This document shows, one piece after another, positions 24,759 through 36,224 of a stretch of 64,000 bases of DNA. Positions within the stretch are counted from its first letter, which is position 1; every line of letters starts with the position of its first letter. The DNA is from Cyrtodaria siliqua (taxonomy: Eukaryota; Mollusca; Bivalvia; Adapedonta; Hiatellidae): assembly GCA_037043455.1 (NCBI GenBank), contig JAWPHD010011051.1:23343-87342 (forward strand), given 5' to 3'. Below the pieces are notes generated by a model that saw only the letters and a program-made list of their open reading frames with translations, was not told the origin of the DNA and made no database searches. Both the position numbers and the translations under genes were made by a program.

Positions 24759-24935
24759 GGCATAATAGACCACTCTGGGTATTTAAAATCGCCAACCAGT
24801 ATGGTGTCTATGATGTGTAGACTAAGGCGACGGAAGTCCTCGATTTTGTTGGTGATGAAGTTGTATCTGAAGATGAGGACGGAGTTCTCCGTGAGTATCA
24901 TAATCTTCTCTCTCTCGTTGTCCCAGTGGTCGATT
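24759..24935 (-). CDS. TPRG1L: TPRG1L-like, exon 3
   Basis: 177-bp internal exon with acceptor 'ttacag' before it and donor GTAAGTC after it. It joins exon 2 in phase 2 (GA+A, Glu) and exon 4 in phase 2 (CC+A, Pro). It reads IDHWDNEREKIMILTENS, VLIFRYNFITNKIEDFRRLS and LHIIDTILVGDFKYPEWSIM. The DHW-N-E start, the LI-YNFI stretch and the VGDF turn are hallmarks of the TPRG1/TPRG1L family, where this forms the centre of the hSac2 domain. This exon gives the clearest family assignment in the window. Confidence 0.95.
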
Positions 24936-25501
24936 CTGTAATTGTAGTAAATTTTGGTATCGACACTATATGGGCGGATTGATAAAAGAGAACGTTTTTA
25001 TCAGAGCAGAATAACACAAGGTATGGTTTATATTGGGGCAAAACAAAAAACAAATATTTGTATGGGGACTGGTTTCCACAGAGAGAATACTGATATGAAG
25101 AGAATATACCAAAGTGGGCTTTTATAAGAACAACATCTCTAGAAGACTTTTTTTTTTAGCTGGGTGAACATATCTAAGATCAAATGAATTAAAAAAACAG
25201 TCTTTGAATTAACCCACTAGCCCGAAGCCTGGGGCTAGTAAACTGTCATTAGGGCTAGTGATTTTTTTAAATTTATATAGTCGGGCAAAAGAAAATGTAT
25301 GGGTTTTCATTGAGTATATAAGAATTCTGGCTAGTGACACAAAAAAATGAATTCAAAGACTGATATGACACAGGCTTCTATAGCAATATATATAATGAAA
25401 GAAGGATAGAGAAAAGAAGAGATAGTGTTATAGGATATGTATATAATTAAGTTTTAATTATATGCAGCACACATATACAGATACTATAACGCTTAACATA
25501 C

Positions 25502-25596
25502 TCAGTGAGGAGCCAGGTCCCAGTGACACTGCCATCTACATCTGCTTTCAAGTGTTCCGTCTTACACATCTCAACTGCCCGATCAAACGCATTCTC
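25502..25596 (-). CDS. TPRG1L: TPRG1L-like, exon 2
   Basis: 95-bp internal exon with acceptor 'cctttgcag' and donor GTATGTT. It joins exon 1 in phase 0 and ends GA in phase 2. It encodes ENAFDRAVEMCKTEHLK and DVDGSVTGTWLLTE. The family has the same order: an acidic/aromatic helix, then DG-V-GSWLLTE-DHW across this splice junction. The exact phase agreement with both neighbours is strong evidence that it is real. Confidence 0.93.
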
Positions 25597-26254
25597 CTGC
25601 AAAGGAATGTCAATGACCAATTAAATATTGAAGATCTATGAAAATGAACAGCTACTGTAAAAGGCTGAGTAAAACCTTTTGCCAGAAGTGGATATGCAAG
25701 TAACCCAACTATTAGTTAACCCAACTATTAGTTATAGTTGTAGCATGGTTATAGTTGTAGCATGGTCAGTGAAAATTCTCTTTGTAATAGCACAGGGGTT
25801 AATCGTTTAATTGAAAATAACACCTGTCAGAATAAATGGTTTACTACAACTACCAGTTATTGGAAGTTAGAGTATGGTAGGGAGCTGAAATGGACATGCT
25901 ACAAAACAAATAATGAGCATGAGCGTAAAGTAGTCGACATAGCTCCCTACTGAGCTAACCGGGCTATACATATTACGCAATACATACTATGGTGAAAACC
26001 TAATGCGCTAATGGAAGTCACGAGATCGCAGAAAAGGTAAATACGGTGGGTCCCCACTTTATTTACAAATAATCATTAAAGCTTCTTTTTTTTCAAACTC
26101 ACTAATGTATTGTAACTACAGACTTCTTAGGGTCTATGCTCATGTTTTCATGTATACATTTCACTAAATAAAAGTCAGACAGTTATTTGGTTATGCTCAG
26201 TATCTGCTTACTTACGGACAGTGTCCCTTTAAAAGAGGAATAAGAGCTGTGGCA

Positions 26255-27510
26255 TCAAATGTGTCTAATGATAATTGAGAGAGAGGTGTCAAGTTCACTC
26301 TCATGACACCCCAGAAACCACACAGGGTGACAGTTGTCAAGCTCACTCATATGGCACCCCAGAAACCAACAGCATGACAAACACAAAGGATGACAGGTGC
26401 CAAGCTCACTCACATCATGGTAACCCAGAAAACGACACAGGATGACAGGTGTCAAGGTCACTTACATGGCACTCCAGAAACCACACAGCATGACATGTGT
26501 CAAGTTCACTCACATGGCACCCCAGAATCCACACATGATGACATGTGTTAAGCTCACTCACATGGCACCCCAGAAACCACAGGATGACAGGTGTCAAGCT
26601 CACTCACGTCATGGCAACCCAGAAACCACACAGGATGACAGGTGTCAAGCTCACTCACATGACACCCCAGAAACCACACAGGATGACAGGTGTCAAGCTT
26701 ACATGGCATCCCCTCAGAAACCACCCAGGATGACAGGTGTCAAGCCCACTCACAAGGCACTCCAGAAACCACACAGGATGACAGACGTCAAGCTCACTCA
26801 CATGTCACCCCACTCATATGTCACACCAGAAACCACACAGGATTACAGGTGTCAAGCTCACTCAAATGGCACTCCCAGAAAACACCCTGAATGACAGGTG
26901 TCAAATGGCACTCCCAGAAACCATCCTGAATGACAGGTGTCAAGCTCACTCACATGGCACTCCCAGAAACCACCCTGAATGACAGGTGTCAAGCTCACTC
27001 ACAAGGCACTCCAGAAACCACACAGGATGACAGACGTCAAGCTCACTCACATGTCACCCCACTCATATGTCACACCAGAAACCACACAGGATGACAGGTG
27101 TCAAGCTCACTCAAATGGCACTCCCAGAAAACACCCTGAATGACAGGTGTCAAATGGCACTCCCAGAAACCACCCTGAATGACAGGTGTCAAGCTCACTC
27201 ACATGGCACTCACAGAAAACACCCTGAATGACAGGTGTCAAGCTCACTCACATGGCACACCAGAAATCACACAGGATGACAGGTGTCAAGCTCACTCACA
27301 TGGCACTCCCAGAAACCACCCTGAATGACAGGTGTCAAGCTCACTCACACTGCACAGTGCACCCCAGAAACCACACGGGATGACAGTTACCAAGCTCACT
27401 CACATGGCACCCCTCCCACCCCCCACAAAAAAAATACAGGATGACAGTCATCAAGCTCACTCAATTGGCACACCCACCCCAAGAAAACACACAGGGTGAC
27501 AGGTGTCGAG
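26255..27510. repeat. Minisatellite in TPRG1L intron 1, about 46-50-bp unit
   Basis: More than twenty copies of 'gatgacaggtgtcaagctca', 'ctcacatggcac' and 'cccagaaaccacacag' in direct order. A higher-order unit of about 249 bp is visible: the segment starting 'caaggcactccagaaacc' at 26752 recurs at 27001 with the same variants ('gacagacgtc', 'cactcatatgtcac'). Because the unit has few stops, both strands show long open frames (to 150 residues). They are repeat artefacts. Confidence 0.95.
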
Positions 27511-27659
27511 CTATGCAAATTTCATAATTTTGACATGTGATCAGTGCAAAACAAGGAAATATTTAGAAAAGCAAACAAGAAACTGATACTCCAAAACGGA
27601 AGGCGAGTTGGTTGTTTAAATATATAAAATAGTTCATTATAATCTAGTAACGCCATTAC

Positions 27660-27953
27660 CTTGTAGCAGAAGTATAGCCCCGTCTGTTTGTCTGATTTGA
27701 ACCCACCCGCCTTCATTGAAGTCCGACTGGACGTACTGCGCACTGATTGTCGGCCGATCGTCGACCCGGGCCTGTTTCGATTGAACCCTTGTCCGGTAAA
27801 CTCTACCTCTGGCACAGCGTTCTGACGCTCGCCGGCTATTTCAAGAGTAGCCCCTACAAACTCGCTCTCCTCTGGTATTTTTTCATCTTCCAAATGGACG
27901 TCATTTGCGGTTTGATTCACGTTGACGGAAGTTTCTTCTCCTTTGGACTCCAT
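27660..27953 (-). CDS. TPRG1L: TPRG1L-like, exon 1 (N-terminus)
   Basis: 98 codons from ATG at 27953 to donor GTAATGG. The frame is open seven codons further upstream but has no other ATG there (position -7 reads TTG), so MESKGEE is chosen as the start. Residues 1-60 are acidic and polar (DVHLEDEKIPEESE), then Ser/Arg-rich (RQSVRSTSSRTSMK), as expected for the disordered N-terminus of this family. GGFKSDKQTGLYFCYK leads into the folded part. Full length with exons 2-4 is 307 residues, against about 270 for vertebrate members, the extra length being N-terminal. Vertebrate TPRG1L (Mover) is a presynaptic vesicle-associated protein; its role in this animal is unknown. Confidence 0.92.
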
Positions 27954-28654
27954 TTTGAAATATACGGATGCCAATTAAGCAGAGTGATCTTTCCTTTGAT
28001 CAAAGTGTTATAGTCTGTTTCACTTAACACAACGCACACACAATGCTGAACCCATGTAGCAATTTATGACCTATGCAGATCAAAAAAAATATTTCCTAGG
28101 TGAGTCTAAAAAGTCTTTGTTATGGACATGTAAACGTGTTTTCCATTCGTTTTTTTAAGCACTATTCTTTTGGCAGTAATTATATAGTTCAACAATTAAA
28201 TAAGAAATAAATTTGGGGTTCAGTAGGCGATGCAATCGGTATTGAAACCTCATTTCAGTTGTACCACAGCACTGTATCTCGATAGTTCGAGTCAGGTTTT
28301 TTCTGAGAACTATGTTGATCAGCATGTTTTTGTGTTTAATTTTCTAGACAAATGTATACAAACGGGCATCTGAAAGTTTAAGCCACATAGAGCTTGTTTA
28401 AATAGCAAACCAGGGGGAAATATGGGAGGGGATTAAGAAAAAAATGGCTACGACTTACTACGGGTTATGATACTGGCTTATGGGATGATAAGTTGTCCGT
28501 CGTCCGTCCATCCGTTTGCCGGTCGTTAACTTGTGCCTTGTTCACATGCTAGAGACTTCGTATTTAATCCTATCTTTACCAAAATTTGTCGGTGTATATA
28601 TCTCAATGAAAGTGCGTTTGAAACTGGTCTCTCTCCGCTGCGGTTAGAATTTCA
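27954..28654. other. TPRG1L 5' flank and intergenic DNA
   Basis: Should hold the TPRG1L 5' UTR and promoter (minus strand). No clear TATA box or CpG-rich core is visible. At 28480-28640 a 'gtccgtcgtccgtccatccg' simple repeat and 'ggtcgttaacttgtgcc' resemble the 5' part of the hairpin-ended repeat families (A-F), here as a fragment. The LINE copy starts at about 28655. Confidence 0.4.
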
Positions 28655-28818
28655 CTGGGAACGTTTTTAAATGATACTATCAACATCAAAGACTTACATA
28701 TTGATGGATAATATAATACTGAGAGAATGGATCGTACAAATGGTAAGAAGGGTGGTGGTTTACTGATAATATTTGTTATTCACGTAGAACTGACATTGAA
28801 ACTACTCATATTGAATCA

Positions 28819-29514
28819 TTGTGGATTCAAATCAATGTTGCTAATAACAAACCATTTTTGCTAAATTTTGTCTACAGGCCACCTGATTCGCCACAATCTT
28901 GGATAGATAATTACGAAACACAATTAGCCCGGGTAGATTATTTAAAATTAGAAACAAATGTAATTGGTGATTTCAATATCGAATATTTTCCAGGCGAAGG
29001 TTTCAAAAATACGAAATGGAATGCTGTTGTTCTTGATTATGGGTTTTCGCAAGTTATTAAATCACCAACAACAGTAACAAAGAATTCATCAACTATAATA
29101 GACCACATTTATAGTACAAATCCAGAAAACTTAAGCGAAATTAATGTACCATCGTATTGTATTAGTGACCACTTACCTGTTACTTTCACAGGAAATATTA
29201 AGAATGGACTAATTAAAGAAAATACCCATAAACGTATGACTCATAAATGTTATAATAATTTTGATGAAACTAGTTTTTGTCTTGATTTACAAAACAGCTG
29301 TCTTGAAGTTTCCGAAATGTTTGCTGATCCAAATGATTCATTAAATTTCTTGTATAAACAAATTAATGCTGTTTTAGCTAAACATGCTCCAATTAAAACA
29401 AAACGAATAAAAACTAAAACTCTACCAGGATGGTACACTGTTGAAATTCACAGAGCAAGGGCGCTCAGAGATTTAAATCATAAATTAAAAAAGTGGGATC
29501 AATATAAAATGTGA
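28819..29514 (+). pseudogene. LINE endonuclease domain (partial)
   Basis: 231-residue frame with the apurinic/apyrimidinic-like endonuclease motifs VYRPPDSP, VIGDFNIEYFP and SDHLPVTFTG. The last holds the SDH-P triad of the exo/endonuclease/phosphatase fold, and GDFN is the metal/phosphate-binding motif. The N-terminal third is upstream in another frame or lost. The frame ends at TGA 29512-29514, after which the element continues in frame with NKTTSLIKKEKK, so the stop is a point lesion. Confidence 0.9.
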
Positions 29515-30803
29515 AGAAATAAGACAACATCATTAATTAAAAAAGAAAAGAAAATATTTTCCAACAAAGCTGTTCTTAAAAATAAAATTTCAACATATAT
29601 TTGGAAAAATCTCAAAACAATTTCGAACAATGTTGACAGTGAATTAACTACACCTAAACAAATTTTAATCGATGGCAAAGTGATTGTAGGACTCCCAAAT
29701 ATTATAAATGCGTTTAATGAGCATTTCGTTAATGTTTCTAAAAATTTAAACAAAGTACAAACCAGAAAACTTTGATAAGTTAAGGAAGTTTCTAGTGTTC
29801 AGTATTTAATTTTGATCTTATCACACCTTTTGAAGTAAAAACAATAACTGATAAATTAGACGTAAATAAATCTACGGGATTAGATGGAATAGGTCCTAGA
29901 ATAATAAAATTATGCAGAGATATGTTAACTTTACCAATAGCTTCTTTGATAATAAATGTTTGAATCTCGGAGTTTTTCCGGATAAACTTAAGGAAGCATT
30001 TGTTCTCCCTATTCCAAAGATTATGTAACATAGATGATGTAAATAATTACAGACATATCTCAATACTTCCGACAATATCAAAAATATTTGAAAGATTTAT
30101 TGCTAATCAAATTCTTACCTATTTCAAGAAGACATCCATCCTATATGCGCGCCAATCAGGTTTTCGTAAAATCCACTCTTGTCAAACGGCACTTATACAC
30201 ATTGTTGATACATGGCTCAAAGAAATAGACTCAGGAAATCGTGCAGGAACACTCTTTTTAGATCTTAGTAAAGCCTTTGATTTGATCGATCATTAAATCC
30301 TCTAGTTTAAATTAAGACTGTATCATTTTTCAGAAGCATCCATTAAATTATTTCAGTCTTATCTTTCGAACAGAAGCCACGTTGTTAAGGTCGGTGACAC
30401 AATCTCAAATGTTCTTCCTGTGATTTCCGGGGTACCGCAAGGTTCTATCTTAGGACCGCTACTCTTTCTGTTATATGTCAATGACATACCATTGTATATT
30501 GAGCACACCAATGTAGATATGTACGCTGACGATACAACACTTTGTGCATTTGGGAAAACAATATCGTGTATTCAGACTAAATTGCAAACAGATTTAAACA
30601 ATGTAAATGATTGCTGCACGATAAATAATATGATTATTAATCCCATTAAGTCAACTTGTATGATAATTGGACCAAATAAAACTTTAGCAAATTGTGCAGC
30701 ATTGTTGCTTCAAATTAATAATACAGATATTCAAAATGTAAAAGTACAAAAGTTACTAAGCATCTATATTGATGAATCATTATCTTGGAAAAATCATATA
30801 TGA
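29515..30803 (+). pseudogene. LINE reverse transcriptase domain (disrupted)
   Basis: Pieces in shifted frames carry the RT motifs in order: KSTGLDGIGPRIIK (about 29868-29910), RHISILPTISKIFERFI (about 30050), QSGFRKIHSCQTALIH, LFLDLSKAFDLIDH ending in a stop at 30295, GVPQGSILGPLLFLLYVND (30426) and MYADDTTLCAF (about 30518) with the catalytic YADD intact. The catalytic residues are present but the frame is broken at least three times. Confidence 0.93.
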
Positions 30804-31276
30804 AAAAATTGTTTTATAACTCATATATTATGTCTACATTTGATTATGGCTGTATAACATGGAGCCAAACAAATAAATCCTCTATTAATAGAATACTTAA
30901 AATTCAAAAAAGGGCTGCTAGAATCATTCTCATGAAGCCTATAAACACACCGTCTAAAATAATGTTTAAAGAACTGAAGTGGCTTACCTTTCAACGGAGA
31001 TGTGAATATCACACATGTGTTATGATTTATAAATCACTAAACAATTTCACACCTGATTACATAACCGATTTAATACCGGTCTCTACAAACTCTAATTATA
31101 ATTTAAGATCTGTTGCTAGAAAGGATATTGCCCATTTAACACTTAGGACAAACATTCTTAAACGTACTTATTTAGGAATGGTAGTTTGGAACATGATCCC
31201 CGTTGATATACGAGCCTCGCTGTCTTTAGTTACATTTAAGAGAAAATTAAAATCATTTCTTTTAATGAAAGAGTGA
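30785..31276 (+). pseudogene. LINE C-terminal region
   Basis: 163-residue frame with FDYGCITWSQTNKSS, KIQKRAARIILMK and a final WNMIPVDIRAS-SLVTFKRKLK. This is the conserved region after the RT in many LINEs (the 'thumb' plus Q-KR-AAR motif). It overlaps the preceding RT fragment in another frame, marking a frameshift near 30790. The stop at 31276 is about 180 bp before the (ATT)n tail. Confidence 0.88.
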
Positions 31277-31462
31277 AACCCCAGTTCGAATTATAACCTT
31301 ATGTTACAAAAGTATGAAAATGTGTCTGTCTTGTTGAAGTTATAAGTTGATGCATGTATTGTTTTATCTTGCATTATATGCTTACATTGTTATATTTTGT
31401 TGATTTATAGATAAAGACTTGTGTAAATGCTATGTCTTAATATGTTACCTTCTTGAAATAAA

Positions 31463-31498
<36 letters not shown>

Positions 31499-31499
31499 T

Positions 31500-33270
31500 A
31501 TAAGTCAGGAAATGTTGATTCTTGCGGATGGCTAGGTACGACTGACCGACCGATCAACCATCCAACCATCTGGCACAGAAATCAGGAACCTACACCAACA
31601 CAACCTTTAGCATTAAATTTGCTTTAGTGCACATGCACTTCATCAACAGAGTATAACAACCTAGTAGCAACTCGCATACAGTTACAGGCCGTAATGTGCA
31701 AAACGTGTTGTTATTTTCGTTACATTATTTACATATTTCCTTTTTAAAGTGATGCATTTTGACCCGTATGCCCACAATTAATAAAAAAAGGAATGTGAAA
31801 GTGGGTGCGAAAGAATTGGAAAACGAATGTTAGAAAAAATACACTAGACTCGTCGGGGTGGGGGAAGGGCCCGTCATTAACACCCCACCCACTTTCAAAA
31901 ACTTGGCTAAGGGCTTGTTCAAAAAGGCATATAACATTCTATGTTTGCAAAAAGTTTTATAGACATACAGCACAACATTCATTACAAGTATAATGATTGA
32001 ATTGAATTGATGAACACACCAGTTTAAGTTATTTAGCCACCCATGGAGGGGACGGAATATATATGAATCCTGGAATCTCGCCATATTCCTACCATGGAAT
32101 ACATTCCTATGGGTCTTTAACGTGCTAGTGGGAAACACGTATTTTAAGTATACATAGTTTTTATGTGCTGGTTAGCAACAAATCTTTTATTTTTGGTTTT
32201 CTGCAAAAGAACTACCAAGTTGCCTTTTTTTCTTTCTTAAAAATAATATAAAACACACATTTTCGCTTTTCCCGTCTATCCAGTACTCGCAACAACCGTT
32301 GGCTATACATACGACTTTTGACTTCGTGAGAATATAGCTTGTCTACGAAGTGTAAGCATATGGGCGATTTCAAAACTGCTACACACATAGAAATAATTAT
32401 TAATATGCTCTAAGCGAGTCAGATATTGCGTAGGACTATTTCGGAATTGCCCAAGGGGTGAAATGTACCAAGTGTCCCTGCGCAACTTCGGGAATGCATT
32501 GGATAAAGTAGAAATCCGTGCTGAGATTTGAAAAGGAGGATATGGATTCTTAATTCCATATTCGTATTTGCTTTATCCGTCGTTGATGAAGACATACAGG
32601 TCTCACAACACAGTACACTTTTACTATGTTGGCCTATATGAATAAAGTTTACTGGGCCATTTCGAACCTAAATTTTCCAAGCTAAAAGTCACTTATTTAT
32701 GAAACACAGTCATTTGCCCACACAAAAATGTACAAAATATGTTACGTTGACCAGGTTTTTTTTTTTTAATTGGAGTGGTGGCATCCTTTGCACTATTTTG
32801 GGCTTTTACTCCAGAGTTTGTACCAGAATTCCTACACTGCTTCAGCCCCCATAAAACTGTCATATTCTGATGTCAGTGTCATCTAATAGCTGCACATCCA
32901 ATTTCAGACTGTGTTCATCTCACCTGCAACAGCAATACATATATCTGTCAGCAATTATTAAAAATATTTAAAACCGAACAACACACTACTACTTTTTATG
33001 GCGCAAGTTTTACCCTACCGTGGCTTTCCAGGGAGCTAACTGTGTAGTGAGACCTACAATACACCCTATTAGGGATATATCTAAGCTAAAGCTAAATGAC
33101 GTCACATACTATGTAAATCTCTCAATCCGATGTCCGACGTAATAAACCTAGATACTTTTGTATATATATCGTGTAAGTAATGAACTGTTTGTCCGAGTCA
33201 TTGACCGTTATAGTTTATTTATCTGAAATATAACCCTATTAGCTATCATACATAGGCGTATGAACGTTTC
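31500..33270. other. No gene; SINE fragment and unassigned DNA
   Basis: A SINE-2-like body lies at 31994-32150 ('gaattgaattgatgaacac', 'ttatttagcca', 'ttcctatgggtctttaacgt', 'gctagtgggaaacacg'), diverged from 52899-53212 and lacking the tRNA end. The rest, including 32160-33270, shows no exon. Confidence 0.45.
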
Positions 33271-33279
33271 AAGTATTGG

Positions 33280-33560
33280 GGAGGGTGTGTGTGTGTGTGT
33301 GTGTTTTGGGTGAGGGGGTGGGGTGTAAATAAAAAAAAACTGACAAGCCAAAAAAGCACAGAAAGGTATTTTCAAATATGGCGAGTGGGGTGGGGATGGG
33401 AATGAGGGGGGAACTTTTCGGAAAACTAGCCATTTTCCCCCTCAAATTACAAATTATTTGGGGTGGGTGTGGGTGGGGAGCAAAGCATACTCTGCCCACC
33501 CACACTATGAACATCGGGGTGAGGAGGAGGGTGGGGGTACTACTCCAACCCCAGCCCCTA
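33280..33560. repeat. (GT)n and G-rich strand-asymmetric tract
   Basis: (GT)10 at 33285-33304 is followed by many GGGG/GGGTG clusters on the plus strand (33305-33550), so four-run G-quadruplexes are possible. Open frames of about 100 residues on both strands result from the low-stop composition. Confidence 0.6.
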
Positions 33561-34975
33561 CGCCTATGCAATATGACAATAATAATAATGAAATCCTATA
33601 ATATTCGCCATTGTTCGTTTTATATTCCGAAGTCCGATTTCACCAAACTTTTTTTATCCGCCGTCAACCGTACCCTAAAATTGTGACACCACCCGTAGAT
33701 CACGCAATACTTCATTCAAACTCGGGTGTTTTAACGCATGCAAACTATGTTGTTACGGGTGCGTGTAAATCCGTTAAAACAGACATTAAATATCGCTAAT
33801 AAACAAAGAAAGCAACAGTTTTCTTCAATTTAGAAGGACTTTATCATCAGACTGTCGCATTAAAAAGCTGATTTTATAACTAACAGTATACCAAACTCCA
33901 TATTTATTTTTTATTTGTTAAGAGTGTAAATATTAACAAACAACTATCGCTCAAAGGTCCGATTGGAAAACACGATTACGTGTCCACAAACATTACTTTT
34001 TAGACACAACTAGGGACTATTTTCACTGGCGGGTGATTCGCGTTCGTCGTATCGCTCCGACGTGGTTTTATCCGGATACCGGGGTGATATTGTGAGCTGT
34101 AAGATCATAGACATATTAATAAATTATTTATATTTGTTATTAGGTCTGTGGTAAGATCTAGATATGAGGGCCTCTCAGAGGTTTTGGGGAACAAAGGAAC
34201 GTGGCCATTTATTTTTTGGGAACAAAGGAACATTGTCTGTCATTTTCAGGGAAAAGGGAATATTGGCATACTTTATGAGAGCCAGGGAACAATAGTTACA
34301 TGATGTACAATTCTAAAGCCTAGTTTAAAAAATACCCCAAAACTTTCACTTTCACAAAAGGTTAACACATAATACAAGTTCATGTGCTCATAAAATGTTG
34401 TCAATAATTAGCGTACAGTAGGCCAACTTGTTTCTTAATTGATCAGAATACATTTTGGGGAACATTTGCAAACATGTTTGGGAACAAAAAAACATTGGAA
34501 ATACTTTTAGGGAACAAGGTGTTACCTATGAGTGTTTATAATGACGATGAGATGTTGACATGTTATTGTGTCATCCAAGGCCATACATTTAAAATTGGTA
34601 AACATAAAACAGTTTCTGGATGGGTAAATAAGATGTTTACATCACATGATGTTTATTGTGCTTCTGTCATTCAAGATCATTTAAATATTGTTTATCTCAA
34701 TGAATAAACGCTTATATAGCCTGTTATATGACGTTCTATAAAACGGCCTTTGGGGTTGATAAGTGTTCAGTATTTGGTTCATTATTTACTTCAGTATAAA
34801 GTTAAACGAAACATTGGGAAAATATTTTGAAGAATATATATTGTGCGAGGAATTCTATTAACAAGTATTGTGCTCATATGTACTAAAATGTGACATTGGC
34901 TTATTTGGACTATTGTGAATAAGACTCAAAATAAAACTGGAGTAAAGGGACACTTGGATGAAACGCCAAATTAAC
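33561..34975. other. No gene; 'gggaacaaagg' repeat patches
   Basis: 'gggaacaaaggaac' and 'ggaacattg' variants recur at 34188, 34220, 34455-34500, and again at 35586-35640 beyond the CAATTG minisatellite, so one repeat may have been split by array growth. 33561-34140 is unassigned. The frame at 34474-34707 overlaps the repeat and has no known domain. Confidence 0.45.
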
Positions 34976-35440
34976 ATAAACTCAATTAACTAAACTTCCA
35001 ATTCAATTGAAGAGGGGTCTAATTCAGTATTGAAATTGTATCTCTCTTCAATTGCATTGAACCTCTCTTCAATTGAATTAAACCTCTCTTCAATTGAATT
35101 AAACATCTCTTCAACTTAATTAGACCCCTAACTCTTCTATGGAACTCAAAATTAAAACACTCACATAATTGGACCTCTCTTCAGTTATTTGAAGAGAGAT
35201 CTGATTCAACTGAGGAGAGGACCAATTCAATTGGAGATTGGAGAGGTATACATTAATTGAAAAGAGGTTCAATTCAATTGAAGAAAGGCGTAATTTAATT
35301 GAAGAGAGGTCTAATTTAGGAATAGTACCTCTCTTCAATTCAACTGAACCTCTCTTCAGTTGATTTAGACCTCTCTTCAATTGGATTAAACATATCTTCA
35401 ATTGAATTAGACCGAGGTTTAATTCAGTTGCAATTAAAGA
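34976..35440. repeat. CAATTG minisatellite with orientation switches
   Basis: The roughly 26-bp unit 'cctctcttcaattgaattaa' occurs in forward blocks (about 35043-35125 and 35330-35420) and reverse blocks (about 34990-35025 and 35184-35320). Each unit also has a palindromic CAATTG centre. The minus-strand 110-residue frame (IQLKRGL-type repeats) follows the array and is not a gene. Confidence 0.9.
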
Positions 35441-35857
35441 GAGAAGTGCCAATATTATTTGGACTTTATTCTTAATCTGGCTTTAAAGAAATACTGGATC
35501 TAATTTATGTAAGTGAATATTTTTCATTGTACTATTTGAATACATTTGTTGATTATATTTTAAAATAGTTGTTTTACCCGTAACAAAGGGAACACCGAGA
35601 AAATAATTTTGGGGAACAAAGCAAATATTTTTGAGGAACATAACAGCACAAGCTTGCTTTCATAGAAATTCAAAGTTAAAGAAGGAATAATTGCCTCAGT
35701 CCAAATTCATTAAGTTTGCAACCTCTTCAGTTGATTGTGATGATATGTTGTGTCATGGCAAAAGACTTAGAAGAAGTTGTGCACACAAGTTTATTTTCAC
35801 AAACATGTTCAAAGGGAAATAACTCTGGTGATCAGTCGCGGTGCTAATGGATGCGTT
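35441..35857. other. No gene recognised
   Basis: AT-rich. Holds the second patch of the 'ggaacaaag' repeat (35586-35640). No exon is seen. Confidence 0.35.
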
Positions 35858-36084
35858 CAGGGTTCTCCCATTGGTAACCACGTCGGTTAACTTCGGGTTA
35901 CACACCAATGGCCACCGATGGTAACATTTGGTAACAACGAGACCACCGATACTACCTCAAGTGTAAATTCGCGGGAAGATTGATTACCAACGTTCTAACT
36001 ATCGACGAACCGACGGCTAACGACGGTGACCTATGGTAACCATGGTTACCGAGAGTGCTTTCGGTAACCGATGGGAGAACCCTG
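35858..36084. mobile_element. 227-bp MITE with CAGGGTTCTCCCAT ends
   Basis: The left end 'cagggttctcccattggtaa' is mirrored by 'ttaccgatgggagaaccctg'-type sequence at the right end (ending 36084). The interior has many 'ggtaac' and 'gttacc' motifs, giving extra stems. The CAGGG start resembles hAT-type termini, but no clear 8-bp target duplication is visible. A relative of the left end occurs at 52836. Confidence 0.75.
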
Positions 36085-36224
36085 AACGAACCCAGTGTAT
36101 AATATGTTTATTTGGACGAGGTGATTTCTATATATAACCTCCACTTCTTTGCAGCATTGGTATAATTACTGTGTACAGTGGTTCTTGAAAACAAGGTTTT
36201 CCCTCTATAACTTATGTCTAAGTC

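Larger units (their letters stand above)
28655..31499 (+). mobile_element. 5'-truncated, decayed non-LTR retrotransposon (LINE)
   Basis: The order is endonuclease C-terminal part, reverse transcriptase, C-terminal region, 'aataaagtt' and an (ATT)n tail at 31458-31499, a standard LINE layout. The frame is broken by stops and frameshifts (29515, near 29760, 29963, 30296, 30803), so this is a dead copy. The 5' end begins inside the endonuclease (INIKDLHIDG around 28680). The microsatellite tail and the sequence style fit the CR1/L2/Jockey group broadly. The clade is not resolved. Confidence 0.93.

Noticed and set aside
26442..26894. 150-residue open frame in the intron minisatellite
   Set aside because: It follows the 46-50-bp repeat exactly, has counterparts on the other strand and other frames, and lies inside a well-supported intron.
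27954..27974. Seven-codon N-terminal extension of TPRG1L
   Set aside because: The upstream codon is TTG, not ATG; the first ATG in frame is at 27953.
35120..35452. 110-residue leucine/isoleucine-rich frame
   Set aside because: Periodic with the CAATTG minisatellite; heptad-like look is a by-product of the 26-bp unit.
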